DNA from: CAZYJR01 sp964647905
GTDB lineage: Bacteria > Desulfobacterota > DSM-4660 > Desulfatiglandales > HGW-15
DNA length: 64,000 bases
Reading direction: 5' to 3'
Assembly (NCBI GenBank): GCA_964647905.1
Contig: CAZYJR010000002.1
Span: forward strand, 124,001-188,000
Under the pieces are notes generated by a model. The model had not been told where the DNA came from and did not search any database. It saw nothing but the letters and a program-made list of their open reading frames with translations. How positions within the stretch are numbered: position 1 is the first letter of the stretch; each line of letters opens with the position of its first letter. Positions 26,523 to 35,395 of the stretch are shown one piece after another. The translations under genes were made by a program, and so were the position numbers.

Positions 26523-28427
26523 TCACTTCTTCCTCAGCACGCGGCTGTCACCCACGCGGACCGTCACCTGGTTCAGGTCGAAGTATTCGATCAAGGGAAT
26601 GGTGTATTTGCGGGAGCTCCCCGTCATCTCCTTGAACTGCGGGGTGGTTATCTCCCCGTGGCTCTTGAGGAACTCAACCAGCCGGCTCTGCAGGTCCTCC
26701 ACCGCCTCGCGGTGGAAGTAGAGGTCTTCCTTGACCTTGACCAGGACCCCCTCTTTGGCCATGACCTGAAGGACGTCCCTGGCGCTGTTGCCCGGAAACC
26801 GGTCCTCCAGCTCCTTGAAGTAGGGCGGCTGCAGGCCCCCTTCCTTGTAGACTTCCTCTATCTCCTTCTTGATCCTCTCTTGATCCTGGCCTAGGGTGAC
26901 CTTGTGCTCTTTTAGGTGGACGATCTCTTTCTCCTGGCCGATCCGGTCTTCCTGGAGCAGTCGTTGGATCATGTAGTTGAAGAGCTTCTGGTTCCTCGCC
27001 CCGGCGGTCCTGGAGCGCAGCTCCTCCTTGCTCAGGCCCGCCTTCAGGGGCTGGTCCCGGTGGTACTTCTCGAGCGTATCGAGGATCTCCCTGCGGGCCT
27101 CTTCGTAGAAGTCGCCGTGGATGTAGGCCTTGCGCTCCTTGTCGTATTGGATGATGCGCTTTTCCGATCGAAGCCCCTGAAGGAGCTCCTCCAGTCTGCT
27201 CTCCCTGGTGTTGGCAAGGAACAGGAGATCCCTCTGCTCCAGGCCCCGGAACCTCGCATTGCTCACGAACTGCTCCACCCTTTCCACCGGCTCCCCTTGG
27301 TTCAGGACCTCCAGCTCCTTCACTGCGGCCTGTGAGTAACGCCTCTTCTTGAGAGGCAAGGGGTTCAGGATCCTGCCCCCCCCGATCGTCCGCACCGGGG
27401 AGTAGCTCCTCAGCACGAACCGGTCCCCGGCCAGGACCGCGATCGGACGGTCCAACCTGATCTGGGCGAAGCATCCCTCCCCAGGCTCCAGCACGTCCCT
27501 GTCCAGCAGGACCACCATGGATAGGACCTCTGCTGTGCCTGTGTGGAAGCGCACCTTGGCGCGGTTCTTGAGCTTTCGAGGGGCGCTCGGCAGGAGCTCC
27601 ATGACCACGTCCAGCATGTACGAGGTGCGGAGGGAATGCCTGGCCGCCACCACATCCCCCCGCTGTAGCTGCGCCTTTTCCACCCCCTGGAGGTTAACGG
27701 CTGTGCGCCGGCCTGCGCGGGCCTCTTCCACCTCCCGGTTGTGGACCTGTATGCCGCGCACTTTGGTGTCGATCTTTCCGGGGTAGACCGTGACCTCGTC
27801 GCCCGTCCTCACCGCGCCCGAGACCGTGGTCCCGGTAATCACGGTGCCGAACCCCTTCATTATGAAGACCCGGTCAATGGGCAGGCGGAAGATGTTCCCC
27901 GGCTCGCGCTCCGGTACCTCCTGGACCAGGAGGTCCAGGACCTGGATCAGCTCCTCCACTCCCTGTCCCGTGACCGAGCTCACCTCCACCATGGGCGCGT
28001 CTTCCAGGAAGGTCCCCTCCAGGAATTCGGCCGTGTCCTCGCGGACCATGTCCAGCCACTCGGAGTCCACCATGTCGATCTTGGTCAGCACCACCAGGCC
28101 GTGCCGCACCTCGAGCAGCTGGCAGATCTCCAGGTGCTCCCTTGTCTGCGGCATTACCCCCTCGTCCGCTGCTATAATCAAGGCCACTAGGTCGATGCCG
28201 GTGGCGCCCGCCACCATGTTCTTCACGAACTTCTCGTGCCCGGGGACGTCCACTATCCCCAGGGTCTCACCGCACGGCAGGGCTATGTGCGCGAAGCCCA
28301 GCTCTATTGTTATCCCCCTCTCCTTTTCCTCCTTGAGCCTGTCGGTGTCTATGCCCGTAAGGGCCCTGATGAGGGAGGTCTTGCCGTGATCTATGTGTCC
28401 GGCCGTGCCCAGGATGGTCTGCTTCAT
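26523..28427 (-). CDS. selB: Selenocysteine-specific elongation factor SelB
   Basis: 634 residues. It brings Sec-tRNA to in-frame UGA codons next to a SECIS hairpin. The GTPase motifs are GHIDHGKT at 10-17, RGITIELGF near 37, DVPGHE near 58 and TKID near 115. Domains II and III follow to about 350, and four winged-helix modules close the C-terminus. The start is at the ATG at 28427, where homology begins; the frame continues upstream without homology. It leads a compact operon selB-yqeC-xdhC-asmA-like. No selA, selD or tRNA-Sec gene is seen here, so they must lie elsewhere if the pathway works. Confidence 0.95.
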   Translation of the reverse strand: MKQTILGTAGHIDHGKTSLIRALTGIDTDRLKEEKERGITIELGFAHIALPCGETLGIVDVPGHEKFVKNMVAGATGIDLVALIIAADEGVMPQTREHLEICQLLEVRHGLVVLTKIDMVDSEWLDMVREDTAEFLEGTFLEDAPMVEVSSVTGQGVEELIQVLDLLVQEVPEREPGNIFRLPIDRVFIMKGFGTVITGTTVSGAVRTGDEVTVYPGKIDTKVRGIQVHNREVEEARAGRRTAVNLQGVEKAQLQRGDVVAARHSLRTSYMLDVVMELLPSAPRKLKNRAKVRFHTGTAEVLSMVVLLDRDVLEPGEGCFAQIRLDRPIAVLAGDRFVLRSYSPVRTIGGGRILNPLPLKKRRYSQAAVKELEVLNQGEPVERVEQFVSNARFRGLEQRDLLFLANTRESRLEELLQGLRSEKRIIQYDKERKAYIHGDFYEEARREILDTLEKYHRDQPLKAGLSKEELRSRTAGARNQKLFNYMIQRLLQEDRIGQEKEIVHLKEHKVTLGQDQERIKKEIEEVYKEGGLQPPYFKELEDRFPGNSARDVLQVMAKEGVLVKVKEDLYFHREAVEDLQSRLVEFLKSHGEITTPQFKEMTGSSRKYTIPLIEYFDLNQVTVRVGDSRVLRKK

Positions 28428-28519
28428 GTCCCGCCTTCCAGCTTCCGCAAAGGGCTTCCTGTACTCTGGACTTAAATAAAGGGTATCAGTGGTCCTGTCA
28501 AGGCGGGCCCTGCGGTCTC

Positions 28520-28711
28520 TCATAAAGGGGGGCGCGGCTTTTTCAGGCAGAGGTCCACCAGCTCGTCCGCTAGGGCGAGGACCACCCCGACCAACTCGGC
28601 CTTGGTCGGGGTGGCCTTGGTGGCGAAGAGGGTGACATCCAGGCCCCGCTCCACCAGGCCTACGGTCAGGAGGGAGACCACGAGCGGGCCGGGACCGAGG
28701 CCGAGTCTCGG
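28520..28711 (-). pseudogene. Relic of a glycosyltransferase (GT4-like) gene
   Basis: Between selB and the phosphomannomutase, a minus-strand frame reads LVVSLLTVGLVERGLDVTLFATK, then TPTKAELVGVV. That is the N-terminal glycine-poor helix-strand region of family 4 glycosyltransferases (typically GLVERGHDVTLFATGDS). There is no start codon and homology stops after about 40 residues; the frame ends with a TGA at 28520. The gene is therefore reduced to a fragment that begins right after the phosphomannomutase stop. The identification rests on recognition of the motif by eye. Confidence 0.5.
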
Positions 28712-28712
28712 G

Positions 28713-30068
28713 TCAGAGTCTCTCCCGGGCCTCTTTGACCGTGCCTTCCACCAGGTCCTGTATCTCCCGGAGTCGCTCCGGGGTTTGGGCCTCGAAGCGC
28801 AGCACCAGCACCGGGCTGGTGTTGGATGCGCGCACCAGGCCCCATCCGTCCGGAAACACGATCCTGACCCCGTCCGTGTCTATGACCTGATATCTGTCTC
28901 CCAGCAGATTCTTGACCTCTTCCACCACGCGGAACTTACGGTCTTCCGGGCACTCGACCCTGATCTCCGGGGTGTTGAAGGTCGGAGGGAGATCGGCGAG
29001 ATACTCGGAGAGCGGCTCCTTCCTCCTGGAGACGATCTCCAGGAGCCTGCACCCGGCGTAGATCGCGTCGTCGAAGCCGAAGTAGCGGTGCTTGAAAAAG
29101 AAGTGACCGCTCATCTCGCCGGCCAACAGGGCGTTTTCCTCCTTGAGCTTCTGCTTGATCAGGGAGTGCCCCGTCTTCCACATGATGGGCCGGCCGCCTC
29201 GGGCCCGGATGTCCTCGTACATGAGCTGGGAGCACTTGACCTCGCCGATGATCTTTGCCCCGGGGTTGCTCTCCAGGAGGTCCCGGGCGAAGATCACCAT
29301 TAGCATGTCCCCGTATATTATGTTACCCTTCTCATCCACCACGCCGAGCCTGTCCGCATCCCCGTCAAAGGCGATCCCCAGCTCCAGGTCCTCCCGGGCC
29401 ACGGTTTCGGCGAGGTCCTTCATGTTCTCCACCACCGTTGGATCGGGTTCGTGGTTGGGGAAGCGCCCGTCCGGCTCCACGAAAAGCCCGATGGGCGAGC
29501 AGCCGAGCTTCTCCAGCACCGGCATCGCGGCCAGGCCCCCGGTGCCGTTGCCCGCATCCAGGGCCAAGCGAACCGGGCGTTCCAGGGAGATGTTTCCCGC
29601 CAGGTAATCCACATAATCCGGCAGGATCTCCCGCTCCTCCAGAGAGCCCTTGCCCGAGGGGAAGTCCCCGGACTCGACGATTCGGCTGAGATCCTGCAGC
29701 CCCTCCCCGAATATGGTGTCTTGGCCCAGGCACACCTTGAAGCCGTTGTACTCGGGCGGGTTGTGGCTGGCGGTCACCATGAGGCCTCCGCCCGCCTCCA
29801 AGCGGCGTTGGGCGAAGTAGAGTACGGGGGTCGGGCAAAGCCCCACATCGATTACATCGACCCCGCTCTTCTGCAGCCCCTCCATCAGGGCGCCGGCCAT
29901 GTCCGGGGAGCTCAGCCGGCAGTCCCTTCCCACCACCACGGTCTTGGGTCCACCGCTTCTCTGGAGCAGGGAGGCGTATGCCCGCCCTATGCTCTCCGCG
30001 TCTCCTTGGTCCAAGTCCTTTCCCACCACGCCCCTTATGTCGTACTCCCTGAAGATCCCTGGATTCAT
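28713..30068 (-). CDS. manB: Phosphomannomutase/phosphoglucomutase
   Basis: 451 residues, the usual size. It moves phosphate between C1 and C6 of mannose or glucose phosphate. Visible motifs: FREYDIRGV at the start, the phosphoserine loop VTASHNPPEYNG near 92-103, the metal loop AFDGDADRLG near 234-243, the sugar loop AGEMSGHFFF near 314 and the phosphate-binding RASNTSPVLVLRFE near 418. The start at 30068 has AAGGAGGAG just before it. It is bordered on both sides by fragments of other sugar-related genes, so its original pathway (glycan or glycogen-like synthesis) appears to be disrupted here. Confidence 0.93.
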   Translation of the reverse strand: MNPGIFREYDIRGVVGKDLDQGDAESIGRAYASLLQRSGGPKTVVVGRDCRLSSPDMAGALMEGLQKSGVDVIDVGLCPTPVLYFAQRRLEAGGGLMVTASHNPPEYNGFKVCLGQDTIFGEGLQDLSRIVESGDFPSGKGSLEEREILPDYVDYLAGNISLERPVRLALDAGNGTGGLAAMPVLEKLGCSPIGLFVEPDGRFPNHEPDPTVVENMKDLAETVAREDLELGIAFDGDADRLGVVDEKGNIIYGDMLMVIFARDLLESNPGAKIIGEVKCSQLMYEDIRARGGRPIMWKTGHSLIKQKLKEENALLAGEMSGHFFFKHRYFGFDDAIYAGCRLLEIVSRRKEPLSEYLADLPPTFNTPEIRVECPEDRKFRVVEEVKNLLGDRYQVIDTDGVRIVFPDGWGLVRASNTSPVLVLRFEAQTPERLREIQDLVEGTVKEARERL

Positions 30069-30234
30069 GTCTCCTCCTTGCTTTCTTTTGCTGGAAATAT
30101 CCCCCGCCTCCGCCTTGAGGGCTCCCGAGCCGGACCCTCCTGGAACTCCAGGTCCAGGAGGGCCGGCCTTCCCGCCCAGCTCCATCCGCAGGCCCTGTGG
30201 ATGACCAACCGCTCGTCGGATTGGATCCATCCTA

Positions 30235-30414
30235 TCATGCCCACCAGGTGATCCGCCAGCCTCGCCTGGTCAGGGTTGCCCAGCAGCAGGCCTCGCTGTC
30301 CTCCGCGTCCAGGGCGGCCAATAGGTCGGCTGTGAATGTAGCTATTCCGCATTGCCTGGGGAGGTGGTTTCCTATCAGTGCAATGCCCCGGGTGTTGGAA
30401 GGAAGGACTCCTGA
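30235..30414 (-). pseudogene. Relic of the N-terminus of a glycosyltransferase
   Basis: A minus-strand frame of about 60 codons starts behind a stop codon and has no ATG. It contains ALIGNHLPRQCGIATFTADL followed by LAAL, the hallmark N-terminus of a glycosyltransferase group (usual form STYPPRxCGIATFTxDL). Homology fades after the segment with two adjacent Cys, and the frame closes with TGA at 30235. The rest of the gene is missing. It lies upstream of the phosphomannomutase in the same direction, the common neighbour arrangement in intact genomes. Confidence 0.55.
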
Positions 30415-30437
30415 CTATACCATCTCAGACTTCCTGG

Positions 30438-30566
30438 GGCAAGAGCTGGATCATATTGATGATGATAATCGGCAGGGTGGGGGTCCTGACGTTCGCCTAC
30501 ATCATAGTGGGGGCGGGTCCCGCCCGCGGCCTGGAGTACTCCGAGGAGAACCTGATGGTGGGCTAG
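30438..30566 (+). pseudogene. Relic of the C-terminus of a TrkH/KtrB potassium channel subunit
   Basis: A plus-strand frame ending TAG at 30566 encodes GKSWIILMMIIGRVGVLTFA and ends with LEYSEENLMVG. This is the last membrane helix and cytoplasmic end of KtrB/TrkH proteins (the GRVGPLT helix and the PEExxMVG tail). Nothing upstream is homologous; the first 400 or so residues are gone. It sits 12 bases before the intact regulatory subunit gene, its normal partner. The break lies near 30415-30437, next to the glycosyltransferase relic. Confidence 0.6.
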
Positions 30567-30578
30567 ACGGGGGCTGAG

Positions 30579-31244
30579 ATGGGAAGATACGCGGTTATAG
30601 GCCTGGGAAATTTCGGCTATCATGTGACAAAGGCCCTCTACGAGGAAGGAAACGAGGTGGTGGCCGTCGACATGGACAGGGCCCGCGTCCAGGCGGTGGA
30701 CGCCCATGCCACCGAGGCGGTGCTCTTGGACGCGACCGACAAGGAGTCCTTGCAGGCCCTGGGGCTGGAGGCCATGGACGCGGTGGTGGTCTCAACGGGC
30801 ATGAGGATAAGCACCAGCATCCTGATCTGCCTGTTCCTCTACGAGGAGAAGGTCAAGAAGATCGTGGCCAAGGCGGTGGATGACGATCATGCCAAGATCC
30901 TGAGGCGGGTGGGGGCCACCGAGATAATCCATCCTGAGAGGGACATGGCCGTGAGGGTCTCCAGGGCGCTCTCCCAGCCCAACATGCTGGACTTCATACC
31001 CCTCTCTGAAGACTACGACCTGATCCAGGTGGGGCCTCCCAAGGAGTTCATCGGCAAGAGCCTGAGGGACCTGAACCTCAGGGCGCAGTACAACGTCCAC
31101 GTGATAGCCATCAAGGAGCTGGTACCGGAGAACTTCGTACTGGTACCGCCCCCGGGCTTCGTCATAAAGGACAGCGACGTACTGATGATCCTGGGGAAAT
31201 CAGAGAACATCAAGAAGATAAAGGAGCTCGAGCAGCCCTCCTAG
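30579..31244 (+). CDS. TrkA/KtrA-type potassium channel regulatory subunit
   Basis: 221 residues with one RCK_N Rossmann domain (GLGNFGYHV at 7-15, the acidic VDMD near 32, TEAVLLDATDKESL) and one RCK_C domain (about 140-218), like KtrA/KtrC. It binds ADP/ATP or NAD(H) in the cytoplasm and gates a KtrB/TrkH channel. Its membrane partner is present only as a C-terminal fragment immediately upstream, so it may be an orphan or may serve a channel elsewhere. It overlaps the convergent regulator gene by four bases at the 3' end. Confidence 0.9.
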   Translation: MGRYAVIGLGNFGYHVTKALYEEGNEVVAVDMDRARVQAVDAHATEAVLLDATDKESLQALGLEAMDAVVVSTGMRISTSILICLFLYEEKVKKIVAKAVDDDHAKILRRVGATEIIHPERDMAVRVSRALSQPNMLDFIPLSEDYDLIQVGPPKEFIGKSLRDLNLRAQYNVHVIAIKELVPENFVLVPPPGFVIKDSDVLMILGKSENIKKIKELEQPS

Positions 31245-32620
31245 CCCCTATTGCGCCCGGTGCGGCCGTCCTGCTCGGGGAGCTCTATCCCGAGCCTCTT
31301 TACCTTTCGGAAAAGGGTGCTCTTGTGGATGCCGAGCTCCCTTGCCGCAGCCGCCCTGTTGTAGCGGTTCCTCTCCAGTGCGGAGCGGATGGCCTGAGCG
31401 TCCAGCATGTCCCTGGCACCCTTCATGTCGGCTGACGGGGTCATGGTGCCGCGCCCGGCGGTGAGCTCCTCGGGCAGGTGCTCCATTTCGATCAGGCCCC
31501 GGCTTCGGAGTATGAAGGCCCGCTCTATACTGTTTTCAAGCTCCCGCACATTGCCCGGCCAATCGTGCGCCATCAACAGGGAGAGCGCCTCGGGCGAGAT
31601 CCCCTTGATGAATTTCTCCTGCAATCGATTGAATCGTTCAATGAATTGATCCACCAGCAGGGGGATATCCTCCTTCCTCCGGCGGAGTGGGGGGAGCTCC
31701 ACCCGGATCACGTTCACCCGGTAATAGAGGTCCTCGCGGAAGGCCCCATGGCGCATCCGCTCGGCCAGGTCCTTGTTGGTGGCCACCATGACCCTTACAT
31801 CCGCCCTCTCCGGCTTGGTGGCCCCCAGGGGCTCGTAGACCCTATCCTGCAGGACCCGGAGGAGCTTGACCTGGAGGGCCGGGCTCATCTCGCCTATCTC
31901 GTCCAGGAAAAGGGTGCCTCCCTTGGCCATGGCCAGCCTCCCGGGCTTGTCCCTGGCGGCGCCGGTAAATGCGCCCGCCTTGTACCCGAAGACCTCGGAC
32001 TCCAGCAGAGTGTCCGGGAGGGCCCCGCAGTTCACCGCCACGAACGGCCCCTTGGCCCTGGGGCTCAGGGAGTGGATGGTGCGGGCCACCAGCTCCTTTC
32101 CCGTACCGGTCTCCCCCAGTATCAGAACAGTGCTCGGGCTGGCCGCCACGGCCGGCAGGACCTCGAAGACCCTCTGCATGAGGGGGCTCCTGCTGACCAT
32201 GTCCCCGACGCTGGATTTGCCCTCCAGCTCCCGCCTAAGCGCCTCGAGCTCGCTCAGGTTCCGGAAGGTCTCGGCCCCGCCGGAGATCCTTCCCTCGGCG
32301 TCTCTTAGCACCGCTGTGGACACGCTGATGGGTATCCGGTCTCCTTCGGCGTCTACGATGTATCCGGACTTCCCTATTATCGGCTTGCCGGTATCCAGTG
32401 TGCGGCGCAAGGCGCACTCGGCCTCGCACATGCTGGAGCGGAAGACCTCGGAGCACTGTCTGCCCATGGCCTCCTCCCGCCGGATCCCTGTGATCTCTTC
32501 CGCGGCCCTGTTGAAAGAGGTGATCCGCCAGTCCAGGTCCACGGTGAACACCCCGTCCGAGATGCTCTCCAGGATGGCCTCGGTAGGGCTCATGAAGCGG
32601 TTTTCGTCTTGGGTTCCCAC
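31241..32620 (-). CDS. PAS-domain sigma-54-dependent transcriptional activator
   Basis: 459 residues: a PAS sensor (about 10-125), an AAA+ domain (about 135-370) with GETGTGKE, GAFTGA and GTLFLDEIGEM, then a Fis-type helix-turn-helix (about 415-450, RAAAARELGIHKSTLFRKVKRLG). It drives transcription with the RNA polymerase sigma-54 form. There is no receiver domain, so control is by PAS ligand or partner kinase. The start is GTG with GAGGAGG close by. A fragment of a hybrid kinase ends just upstream, so the gene may once have been cotranscribed with a kinase. Confidence 0.9.
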   Translation of the reverse strand: MGTQDENRFMSPTEAILESISDGVFTVDLDWRITSFNRAAEEITGIRREEAMGRQCSEVFRSSMCEAECALRRTLDTGKPIIGKSGYIVDAEGDRIPISVSTAVLRDAEGRISGGAETFRNLSELEALRRELEGKSSVGDMVSRSPLMQRVFEVLPAVAASPSTVLILGETGTGKELVARTIHSLSPRAKGPFVAVNCGALPDTLLESEVFGYKAGAFTGAARDKPGRLAMAKGGTLFLDEIGEMSPALQVKLLRVLQDRVYEPLGATKPERADVRVMVATNKDLAERMRHGAFREDLYYRVNVIRVELPPLRRRKEDIPLLVDQFIERFNRLQEKFIKGISPEALSLLMAHDWPGNVRELENSIERAFILRSRGLIEMEHLPEELTAGRGTMTPSADMKGARDMLDAQAIRSALERNRYNRAAAARELGIHKSTLFRKVKRLGIELPEQDGRTGRNRG

Positions 32621-32627
32621 GGCCTCC

Positions 32628-32808
32628 TCAGTCCGGATCCGGGAGCCCCTCCTCGAGGGGCTCCTCCCGCCCCTTGCGGGTGAGCTCGCTGATAGTGAAA
32701 GGCTTTCCTGTGAAGTGCATTACGCGCTCCAGCACCCCGTGACGCACTATGCCATCATCCACGTATCCCGATATATATAGGACTTTTGCCTCGGCCCGGA
32801 CAAGCCTT
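32628..32808 (-). pseudogene. 3' fragment of a hybrid histidine kinase (receiver domain end)
   Basis: About 60 codons encode LVRAEAKVLYISGYVDDGI, then VRHGVLERVMHFTGKPFTI, ending PDPD and TGA. This is the last third of a receiver domain. It matches, at roughly nine of ten bases by eye and with one 3-base indel, the 3' end of the intact kinase gene at 37100-37277. Homology begins sharply at 32808, four codons after an in-frame TGA upstream. Everything before that belongs to the iron cassette. The fragment is thus a truncated paralogue, lying next to the sigma-54 activator. Confidence 0.75.
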
Positions 32809-32893
32809 TTCCCTCAGCGTGTTATTCTTCCGGTCCCCGCTTTGGATGCCGGATGGATCGAAATGACCATTCCCGATAAGCCGCTTGCCGATT

Positions 32894-34996
32894 TTATCCC
32901 AATCCCAGCATGGTGCCCGCCTGGAACACCAGTATGGCCAGGGCCAGGGCGAGCACCGCGTTAAAGGCCATGGAAAATGCCGCCCACTTCCATGATCCCG
33001 CCTCCCGGCTAATGCAGACAACCGCCACAAAGCAGGGGGAGTAAAAGATCACGAAAACGATCAGGGCGAAAGCCGTCAGGGGCCCCCAGCCCGGGGACCT
33101 GGAAAGCCTTTCCGAAAGCCCGGCAGGATTCTCCGCCTCTACCTCGCCCATGGAATAGGCCGTGCCGAGGGTGGAGACGATCACTTCCTTTGCGGCGAAC
33201 CCGCCCACCAGGGCGATGTTGGTGCGCCAGTCAAAACCGGCCAGGCCGGTGACCGGCTCAAGGGCGGTGCCGATGCGTCCGGCAACCGAATGCTGGAGCT
33301 GGGCCTGTGCAAGGGCGGCTTCCTGACCGGGACCGAAATTCTCAGCCTGCTTTTCGGGAAGGCCGGGAAAGCTCATCAGGGCCCAGAGCAGAATGGAGAT
33401 GGCCAGAATCACCGTGCCGGCCTTGCGGATATACTGCCAGGTCCGCTCCCAGGCATGGATGAGCACGCCGCGCACCGTGGGCATCCGGTAAGGCGGCAGC
33501 TCCATGATAAAAGGAGAGGGCGCGCCCCGGATAACGGTTTTTCTGAGCAGCCATGCCACAACAAGGGCCCCGCCCCAGGAGATCAGGGTCACGGCAAACA
33601 TCACCCAGGCCTTGTAGGCCGCGAAAAACGCCCCGATGAGCAGGGCAAAGACCGGCAGCTTGGCCCCGCAGTTCATGAAGGGCACGGTGAGCAAAGTCGC
33701 CAGCCGCTCCTTCGGGGATTTAAGGGTCCGGGCGGCCATGACCCCGGGCACCGCACACCCGCCGGCGATGCCGCCGGAAAGGATAAACGGCATCACCGAA
33801 CTGCCATGCAGGCCAAAGACCTTAAACACCCGGTCGAGCATAAAGGCCACCCGGGCCAGATACCCGGAATCCTCCAGGATGGTAATGCCCAGAAACATCA
33901 GCAGAATAATGGGCACAAAGCCCAGGACACCGCCTACCCCGTCGATAATCCCGGAAATCACCAAGGACTTGAGGACGCCGTCGGCCATGTGTGCATCGAC
34001 CAGGCCCCGGAGCGCGGCAAATCCGCTTTCCATCCAGGCCGCGGGAAGCTCGCTGAAGGCAAAGGTGAAATGATAAAGCAAGAGCACCACCCCGGCCATG
34101 ATAAACGGGCCTGCCAGCCGGTTGATGAGCACCCTGTCGATCTGGTCGGACAGGTAAAGCCGGTTTTGGTCATTTTTCGTATCCACCACCCCCTGGCGGA
34201 TGATGCTCTTGATAAACCCGAAACGATGATCGGCAATAGCGGATTCCGCATCCGTGTCCAGGGTGAGATTCAAGTGATTGGCCACCCGGTCTGCGATCTG
34301 CCGGAGTTTCTCAGAGATCTGCGCATCGGCGCGCCGGCCCGCTGAAACGATCTGCTCGTCCGCCTCCAGGTATTTGAGCGCCACCCACCGGGCGGGATAA
34401 TATGCGGTTAAAAACCGTCCTTCGGATATCAGGGGCTCCATTTCAGCCAGGGCTGAATCAATGTCTTCGCCGTAGGAAATTCTGAGATCCTTTGGCCCGG
34501 GGCGCGTATCCGCCATTTGCGCGGCAGCGGCCATCAGCTCCTTTTTGCCGCTGCCGCTTCTTGCCACCGTAGGCACCACGGGTACGTCGAGCAGAGCCGA
34601 AAGCTTGGGCGCGTCAATGTGAACCCCGCGGCTTTTTGCCACGTCCATCATGTTTAATGCAATGCAGACCGGCACGCCCATCTCGATGATCTGCAGGGTC
34701 AGATACAGATTGCGCTCCAGGTTGGAGGCATCCACGATATCGACCACCACGGCGGGTTTTTCAGTGGCGATGAAATCCCGGGCGATGACCTCTTCCAGGG
34801 AGTAGGCGGTCATGGAATAGGTGCCCGGAAGATCCACCAGGCGAAATTCCCGGCCGTCGATCCGGTAGAACCCGGTCTTTTTTTCAACCGTTACGCCCGG
34901 GTAATTGCTCACCTGCTGGCGGGCCCCGGTCAATGCGTTAAACAGGGTGCTTTTGCCGGAATTGGGATTTCCGGCCAATGCGATCGTATGTGTCAT
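32894..34996 (-). CDS. feoB: Ferrous iron transporter FeoB
   Basis: 700 residues. An N-terminal G domain has GNPNSGKST at 8-16, the switch II DLPGTYSM near 54-61 and LNMMD near 118. A helical spacer follows, then a membrane part with about nine helices and two gate motifs (AGGCAVPGVMAARTL near 425 and GGFAAKEVIVSTLG near 604). It takes up Fe2+ through the inner membrane, dependent on GTP. It starts six bases after feoA, so the two are translated together. Composition and codon use differ from the surrounding genes, suggesting transfer. It ends close to the repeat that borders the cassette. Confidence 0.95.
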   Translation of the reverse strand: MTHTIALAGNPNSGKSTLFNALTGARQQVSNYPGVTVEKKTGFYRIDGREFRLVDLPGTYSMTAYSLEEVIARDFIATEKPAVVVDIVDASNLERNLYLTLQIIEMGVPVCIALNMMDVAKSRGVHIDAPKLSALLDVPVVPTVARSGSGKKELMAAAAQMADTRPGPKDLRISYGEDIDSALAEMEPLISEGRFLTAYYPARWVALKYLEADEQIVSAGRRADAQISEKLRQIADRVANHLNLTLDTDAESAIADHRFGFIKSIIRQGVVDTKNDQNRLYLSDQIDRVLINRLAGPFIMAGVVLLLYHFTFAFSELPAAWMESGFAALRGLVDAHMADGVLKSLVISGIIDGVGGVLGFVPIILLMFLGITILEDSGYLARVAFMLDRVFKVFGLHGSSVMPFILSGGIAGGCAVPGVMAARTLKSPKERLATLLTVPFMNCGAKLPVFALLIGAFFAAYKAWVMFAVTLISWGGALVVAWLLRKTVIRGAPSPFIMELPPYRMPTVRGVLIHAWERTWQYIRKAGTVILAISILLWALMSFPGLPEKQAENFGPGQEAALAQAQLQHSVAGRIGTALEPVTGLAGFDWRTNIALVGGFAAKEVIVSTLGTAYSMGEVEAENPAGLSERLSRSPGWGPLTAFALIVFVIFYSPCFVAVVCISREAGSWKWAAFSMAFNAVLALALAILVFQAGTMLGLG

Positions 34997-35002
34997 GAGT
35001 CC

Positions 35003-35236
35003 TTATTCCACCTCCACTTCAATAAAATCGGCTTCACTGTTTCTCAGCGTCAGGGTGAATCCGGCAATGCGCAGGGCTACCGGGTCTTTTAATGGTGCGC
35101 GCCCCTTGAGGGCAAACTCGGCGCCGGGCACCAGGCCCATGTCCCGGATCCGCCGGCCCAGCTCGCCCCGGGCGCGGATGGCAGCGATTTTTCCGCATTG
35201 CCGCTCTTTCATCTGCCTCATATTGATTCGCTGCAT
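35003..35236 (-). CDS. feoA: Ferrous iron transport protein FeoA
   Basis: 77 residues with the SH3-like FeoA fold: GELGRRIRDMGLVPGAEF and RIAGFTLTLRNSEADFIEV. It binds FeoB and supports its function in the cytoplasm. The chosen ATG at 35236 has AAGGAG eight bases upstream; the frame is open to 35320, but that stretch overlaps the control region. It is divergent from the DtxR-type regulator, with a palindrome between them. Confidence 0.9.
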   Translation of the reverse strand: MQRINMRQMKERQCGKIAAIRARGELGRRIRDMGLVPGAEFALKGRAPLKDPVALRIAGFTLTLRNSEADFIEVEVE

Positions 35237-35277
35237 AAACCTACTCCTTGAAAAGAATGACGGGTTAAGCCTTTTTT

Positions 35278-35293
35278 GTTTGGTAAAACAAAC
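35278..35293. promoter_or_regulatory. Candidate metal-regulator operator between feoA and the DtxR-type gene
   Basis: Inverted repeat GTTTG-6 bases-CAAAC at 35278-35293 in a divergent, AT-rich gap between the iron transporter and the metal-dependent repressor. A further TTTGTTTG half site lies near 35332. The position fits an operator bound by the adjacent regulator, which is an inference. Confidence 0.45.
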
Positions 35294-35395
35294 TTTGTTG
35301 GCTGTCAATGCATTTTTCAATTTTTTCCCCTTTTGTTTGCCTGCGGCGAAAAAATTGGTTATAGGTATGCCAGATTCATTGACCGGGGAGGCGTC

